A stretch of 64,000 bases of DNA. It comes from Acholeplasmataceae bacterium. GTDB lineage: Bacteria > Bacillota_I > Bacilli_A > Acholeplasmatales > Acholeplasmataceae. The stretch's first letter is position 1; each line of letters begins with the position of its first letter. The DNA lies in the NCBI GenBank assembly GCA_007692425.1, contig RECG01000016.1, positions 58,406-122,405 on the forward strand, in the 5' to 3' direction. Both the position numbers and the translations under genes were made by a program. Shown here in pieces: positions 59,383 through 64,000 of this stretch. The notes under the pieces were generated by a model that saw only the letters and a list, made by a program, of their open reading frames with translations, ran no database searches and was not told the origin of the DNA.

Positions 59383-61831
59383 AGGTAACCTCCGGACTCA
59401 CACGTAAATCAACCCTCTTCAAACGAAGAGAATTGTAGATGACATTCAATGAACTTAGCGACATGGCGGCGGCCCCGATCATCGGATGAAGGAGTCCCAT
59501 CATGGCAAAGGGGATGGCGATGGCATTATAAAACCAGGCCCAAAAGTAATTTTCCTTGATCTTTTTGAAGATGGCTTTAGACAACTTGATAGCGGACAGG
59601 ATGGTTTCCAAGTCGCCCCTTACCAAGGTCACATCAGCCGCTTCAATCGCGATATCGGTACCCGTGCCAAGCGCCATGCCGACATTGGCTTGTTTGAGGG
59701 CGGGGGCGTCGTTGATGCCGTCGCCGACCATGGCGACCAGTCCGAACCTTTTTTGGAGTTCAATGATTTGTTCGACTTTTCCTTCCGGAAGGACATCGGA
59801 CACCACATGACTGATGCCTGCTTTTTTGGCAATGGCTTCGGCGGTCCGTTGGTTATCGCCGGTAATCATGGCGGTCTTGATGCCGAGGTGTTCAATGGCC
59901 ATAATGGCGGCTCTTGCGTTTGGCTTTAATTCATCCGCAACCGCAATCATCCCTTTGAGTGTTCCGTTTTGAGCGACCAGCATCACCGTCTTGGCTTCAT
60001 GCTCTAATTCTGTCAATCGTTTCTCCAATGCTTCAATGTCAATCTGATGGTCTTGCATCAATTTCCGGTTTCCGACAAGGATGGCGTCTTTGCCAAGATA
60101 GCCTTTGACACCTTTACCGGTGACGGCTTCAAAACGAGAGATGGATGCAACCTTGATATTCTTATCTTTCGCTTTTTCCAAAATAGCATGGGCGATCGGA
60201 TGCTCCGAGGCCGCCTCTAGTGCAGCCGCCAAGGCCAACAAGCTATCTTCGTCGCCATCAATGGCATAAAGATCGGTGACCATGGGTTTGCCATGCGTCA
60301 GCGTACCCGTTTTGTCAAAGGCGATTAATTTGATGTCTTTAAGTGTTTGGACTGCTTCGCCGTTACGAATCAGGATCCCTTGTTCAGCACCGAGTCCGCT
60401 TCCTACCATCAAGGCGGTCGGCGTCCCAAGCCCTAATGCACAGGGGCAGGCGATGACAAGCACGGCCGTCGCCGTGATGAACGCCAAGGTCAGCACCGGT
60501 TGGTCAGGGTTGACCCAAGGCAAAATGCCGTCTGCGGCATTCAAAATACCTAGATGGAAGTTTGAAAAGACGTTAAACGAGATGAATGTCAACAGCGTCA
60601 ACACCATGATGGCTGGCACGAAATAACCGGTAATCCGGTCGGCGAACGCCTGAATCGGCACTTTCGAACCTTGGCAGGCTTCAACGAGTTGGATGACCTG
60701 GGCCAAAAAGGTATCATTACCCGTCTTTTCGACCTTGGCTTTGAGCAGGCCTTGCTTGTTTACGGTCGCGCCGATGATCTTGTCACCGACGCCACGTTGC
60801 ACAGGCATCGACTCACCGGTGGCCAATGATTCATCAATCAGAGACTCACCTTCGATGATGATGGCATCGGTTGGAATCTTTTCACCCGGACGGATGACCA
60901 TGACATCGCCGACGGATAGTTCGTTGGTGAGCACTTCGATTTCTTGACCATCAACGATGATCTTGGCGGTCTTGGCACCAAGCTCAATCAGTTTCTTGAT
61001 GGCCTGGGAAGCCTTGCCTTTCGCGCGGACTTCCAAATATTTGCCAATCAAATGAAAGGTCATGATGGCGGTGGCCATCTCGATGAAAGTCGTGATCGGG
61101 AAAAAGAGACCGAGCAAACCGATCAGATATGGTGGTACCGAACCAAGCGAGACCAGCACGTCCATGTTGGGTCTGCCGCTGCGAAGTGATCTTAGACTGC
61201 CTTGATGGACATGGGCGCCCATCACAAAAATGACCGGAATAGCCATGATGGCGGTCAAGTAAGTGTATAGTGGAATGGTCATGACAAACATGTGGATGAC
61301 CATGAGGAGCATCATGGTTCCGGCAATCAAAGCGCTGATACGCATTTTTTGCCTTGCTTTGTTCATCCTTGACAGGTCAGGATCAACCGTCAGATCAACC
61401 TCTTCTTCAAGAAGGGCGTCATAACCGGCGTCCTGGACAGCTTTTTTCAATTGGCTTAACTTGAGAATCGCGGCATCAAAGGTGACCGTCATCTTGTCGT
61501 TTGCGAGATTGACATGCACGTTGTTGACGCCTTCCAGCGTCTTGACGGCATGGTCGACATTGCCCGCACAAGTCGCACAAGTCATGCCTTCAATACGCAT
61601 GGTGATTGTCTTCGTTTCACCTGTCAGCAAAGACGCATCATAACCAGCGCCACGAATGATTTTGATGATATCATCATCGGTCAATGCGTCGTCATATGTG
61701 ACGATGGCTCGTTCAGTGGCAAGGTTGATGCTGGCTTCAATCACACCTTCATTGTGGGTCAAAACATGGTCGATCGTGTTGGCACAAGTCGCACAAGTCA
61801 TGCCGGTGATCACATACTGGCTGGTTTTCAT
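59372..61831 (-). CDS. copA: Copper-translocating P1B-type ATPase
   Basis: 819 aa; two GMTCATCA metal-binding domains, CPCALGLGTP, DKTGTLTHG, GDGINDAPALKQA. Confidence 0.96.
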   Translation of the reverse strand: MKTSQYVITGMTCATCANTIDHVLTHNEGVIEASINLATERAIVTYDDALTDDDIIKIIRGAGYDASLLTGETKTITMRIEGMTCATCAGNVDHAVKTLEGVNNVHVNLANDKMTVTFDAAILKLSQLKKAVQDAGYDALLEEEVDLTVDPDLSRMNKARQKMRISALIAGTMMLLMVIHMFVMTIPLYTYLTAIMAIPVIFVMGAHVHQGSLRSLRSGRPNMDVLVSLGSVPPYLIGLLGLFFPITTFIEMATAIMTFHLIGKYLEVRAKGKASQAIKKLIELGAKTAKIIVDGQEIEVLTNELSVGDVMVIRPGEKIPTDAIIIEGESLIDESLATGESMPVQRGVGDKIIGATVNKQGLLKAKVEKTGNDTFLAQVIQLVEACQGSKVPIQAFADRITGYFVPAIMVLTLLTFISFNVFSNFHLGILNAADGILPWVNPDQPVLTLAFITATAVLVIACPCALGLGTPTALMVGSGLGAEQGILIRNGEAVQTLKDIKLIAFDKTGTLTHGKPMVTDLYAIDGDEDSLLALAAALEAASEHPIAHAILEKAKDKNIKVASISRFEAVTGKGVKGYLGKDAILVGNRKLMQDHQIDIEALEKRLTELEHEAKTVMLVAQNGTLKGMIAVADELKPNARAAIMAIEHLGIKTAMITGDNQRTAEAIAKKAGISHVVSDVLPEGKVEQIIELQKRFGLVAMVGDGINDAPALKQANVGMALGTGTDIAIEAADVTLVRGDLETILSAIKLSKAIFKKIKENYFWAWFYNAIAIPFAMMGLLHPMIGAAAMSLSSLNVIYNSLRLKRVDLRVSPEVTYET

Positions 61832-61834
61832 GAT

Positions 61835-62047
61835 TTAGGCAAGTCCTGCCTGATAACCGAGCTTGTTGATTGCATCCATGATGGCCTCTTCATTGATTAT
61901 TTGCTCGTCATAAGTGGCGGTCACGCGGTTTGCCGTGTAGTCGACTTCGACATCCTTGACGGCTTCTTGACGCAACAGAACACGTTTGACACTGGCTGCG
62001 CAGCCACCACAGGTCATGCCGGTGACATTGAATGTTGTCGTTTTCAT
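61835..62047 (-). CDS. copZ: Copper chaperone CopZ
   Basis: MKTTTFNVTGMTCGGCAASVKRVL; ATG 62047 after AGGAGG. Confidence 0.92.
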   Translation of the reverse strand: MKTTTFNVTGMTCGGCAASVKRVLLRQEAVKDVEVDYTANRVTATYDEQIINEEAIMDAINKLGYQAGLA

Positions 62048-62066
62048 TGGTATTCCTCCTTTGTTT

Positions 62067-62098
62067 GACCCCCCCTGGCAGGGGGTATCTTCATTATA
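62067..62098 (-). promoter_or_regulatory. Candidate CsoR operator abutting the copZAR promoter -10
   Basis: GACCCCCCCTGGCAGGGGGTATC dyad (62067-62089) immediately downstream of a TATAAT (62093-62098) on the minus strand. Confidence 0.75.
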
Positions 62099-62180
62099 TG
62101 GCGAAATCTTGTTGTCGTCAAGTGATATGACATGAAAACAGGATGGCGTCGATGCCATCCTGTTCAATGTTCAGTGCGCT

Positions 62181-64000
62181 TTATTTTTTCAGATGGCTTG
62201 CCTCAATCATCAATTCGGTCAACCGGTTGGTGAACACCACCGGATCGTCAATCGGCAATCCTTCAATGAGTAAGGCCTGATGGTAGAGCACTTCGGCGTA
62301 GGCATCCATTTGATCGGCTTTTTGCGCGTGGACATGGACCAGCGCTTTGAAGAGATCATGCCCGGGATTGATTTCCAAAATGCGTTCTGCCTTGACATCG
62401 GTCGCGTTCGGCATCTGCTTGAGTACTTTTTCCATCTCAAGACTCATGCCCTCGCCTGACACGAGACAGACCGCCGAGTTCTTGAGCCTTGAAGAGAGAC
62501 GGACATCCTTGACTTGGTCTTTAAGTGCTTTCTTGAGTGTTTTAAGGAGGTCTTTGTGTTCCTTTTCTTTGCTTTTGACTTCTTTCTTGATGTCTTCGTC
62601 CACCACATCAAGTTCGCCTTGCTGAACCGATTTGAAGGGTAGTTCCTGGTATTGGCCGATCATCTGGACCATGAACTCGTCGACATCGTCTGTGAATAAA
62701 AGCACTTCGAGATCTTGTTCTTTCATGGTGTCCATTTGTGGGAGATTCATGACCGCCTGCTTGTTTTTGCCTGTGGCGTAGTAAATCGCCTTCTGTGATT
62801 CGGGTTTGCGGTCGATATACTCCTTCAAGGTCAGGTAATCATCTGATTTGGATGTTTTAAACATAATCAGGTCGATGAGTTTGTCCTTGTTCATGCCATA
62901 CTGCTCATAAATGCCATACTTAAGCATGTGCCTGAATGCGTCATAGAAAATGACATAGTCGGCACGTTCGTGTTGAAGCATCGATTCAAGCTCGCTTTTA
63001 ATCTTTTTCTCGAGATGACTGGCAATCTTTTGAACCTGCCTGTCTTGTTGCATCATCTCACGAGAGATATTTAATGAAATATCGGACGAGTCCACAAGAC
63101 CCTTGACAAACTTGAAGTAATCGGGAAGCAGGGCTTTGTTCTTGTCTTGGATGAAAATGCCCTTGGAATAGAGCTGCAACCCTTTTTCATAGTGTTCGCT
63201 GTAAAAATCATGCGGTGCATGTCTGGGAATAAACAACAGGGCCGTGTATGTCAACATCCCTTCAACTGAAGTGTGGATGCTCTTGATCGGATCTTCATAA
63301 TCATGGAAGTGTTGCTTGTAAAACGCCTTGAGATCATCGTCTTTGATGTCTGCTTTCATACGTTTCCACAAGGGCACCATCTGATTGAGGGTTTCTGCTT
63401 CCAGCATTGTTTTCTTGTCTTTGGTCTTTTCCACCATCATCTTGATCGGATAACGGACATAATCGCTGTAGGTTTTGACTAAAGAACGCAACCGATAGCC
63501 TTCAAGATATTGGCTGAAGTCTTCTTTGTCATCCTCATCTTCAATGTCGTCATTAAGATAAAGGATGATATCTGTACCTATCTCTTTCTTATCCAACGGT
63601 TTGATCGTATAAGATTCCACACCATCCGATATCCACTCATAGCCCTGGTCTGAAAGAGGTGACCGGGTGCGTACGGTGACGGACTTGCTGACCATGAAGG
63701 CACTGTAAAACCCGACGCCAAACTGACCGATCAGGCCGACTGCGTCTTGTTGTTCGAGTTTTTCCAAAAAGGCCTGGGAGCCGCTCTGGGCGATGGTGCC
63801 CAGGCTTTCAATGAGTTCATCTTCTGTGAAACCAATGCCGTTGTCTTTGATGGTAAGCGTCCTGTTCTCTTTATCCACCTCAAGCCAGATTTCAAAATCG
63901 GCCTTGGGAATCTTGTCGTTGGTCAAAGACATGAAATGGCGTTTGTCAATGGCGTCACTCGCGTTAGAAATCAGTTCTCTTAGGAATATTTCCTTCTTGG
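62181..64000 (-). CDS. htpG: Molecular chaperone HtpG (partial; N-terminus off right edge)
   Basis: ORF is open through the edge: KKEIFLRELISNASDAIDKRHFMSLTNDKIPKADFEIWLEVDKENRTLTIKDNGIGFTEDEL. Confidence 0.95.
   Translation of the reverse strand, partial: KKEIFLRELISNASDAIDKRHFMSLTNDKIPKADFEIWLEVDKENRTLTIKDNGIGFTEDELIESLGTIAQSGSQAFLEKLEQQDAVGLIGQFGVGFYSAFMVSKSVTVRTRSPLSDQGYEWISDGVESYTIKPLDKKEIGTDIILYLNDDIEDEDDKEDFSQYLEGYRLRSLVKTYSDYVRYPIKMMVEKTKDKKTMLEAETLNQMVPLWKRMKADIKDDDLKAFYKQHFHDYEDPIKSIHTSVEGMLTYTALLFIPRHAPHDFYSEHYEKGLQLYSKGIFIQDKNKALLPDYFKFVKGLVDSSDISLNISREMMQQDRQVQKIASHLEKKIKSELESMLQHERADYVIFYDAFRHMLKYGIYEQYGMNKDKLIDLIMFKTSKSDDYLTLKEYIDRKPESQKAIYYATGKNKQAVMNLPQMDTMKEQDLEVLLFTDDVDEFMVQMIGQYQELPFKSVQQGELDVVDEDIKKEVKSKEKEHKDLLKTLKKALKDQVKDVRLSSRLKNSAVCLVSGEGMSLEMEKVLKQMPNATDVKAERILEINPGHDLFKALVHVHAQKADQMDAYAEVLYHQALLIEGLPIDDPVVFTNRLTELMIEASHLKK

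Noticed and set aside
1-64000. Alternative genetic code (UGA=Trp) as in many Mollicutes
   Set aside because: TGA functions as stop in numerous ATGA overlaps and ORF ends agree with family lengths.
1-64000. CRISPR arrays, tRNA/rRNA genes, transposons, prophage
   Set aside because: No regularly spaced repeats, tRNA-like cloverleaf CCA ends, transposase or phage structural genes were recognised on reading; a tRNAscan/ISfinder run would be decisive.

Overview
This window holds ordinary-density bacterial chromosome. It looks like Bacillota or a related Mollicutes-like lineage, but that taxonomy is inference from gene families only. The standard code is used: many genes overlap by ATGA, so TGA is a stop. 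The left 28.5 kb is almost entirely on the minus strand and carries two catabolic operons. (1) A lysine-fermentation operon (MaoC-like hydratase, CoA-transferase A/B, kal, kce, kdd, kamA, kamB, kamD...; about 7.5 kb to the left edge). It is preceded by a consensus sigma-A promoter, a cre-like site and a lysine riboswitch. The riboswitch P1 strand is shared with a terminator hairpin, in the geometry expected of a lysine-activated (ON) switch. (2) A roughly 20-kb purine/urate-catabolism operon of 18 tightly packed genes. It contains two complete molybdenum hydroxylases, mocA, an XdhC-like protein, a THEP1-like NTPase, a hydantoinase, SsnA, a PreA-like FMN/Fe-S protein, adenine deaminase, two tandem fold-type-II PLP enzymes, YgeY and YgeW. 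A guanine deaminase gene converges on it. The right half contains a complete-looking hisZGDCBHAF-IE operon with a His-rich leader peptide and attenuator, a diguanylate cyclase, a rhomboid protease, gamma-glutamyltransferase, a SagB-type oxidoreductase, a GH94-like phosphorylase, NAD(P)HX repair, a DUF2156-GNAT-like fusion, an RCC1/InlB_B lipoprotein, a csoR-copA-copZ copper cluster and a partial htpG. I saw no CRISPR array, rRNA, tRNA or transposase. All family calls come from reading the sequence and motifs; no database search was run.
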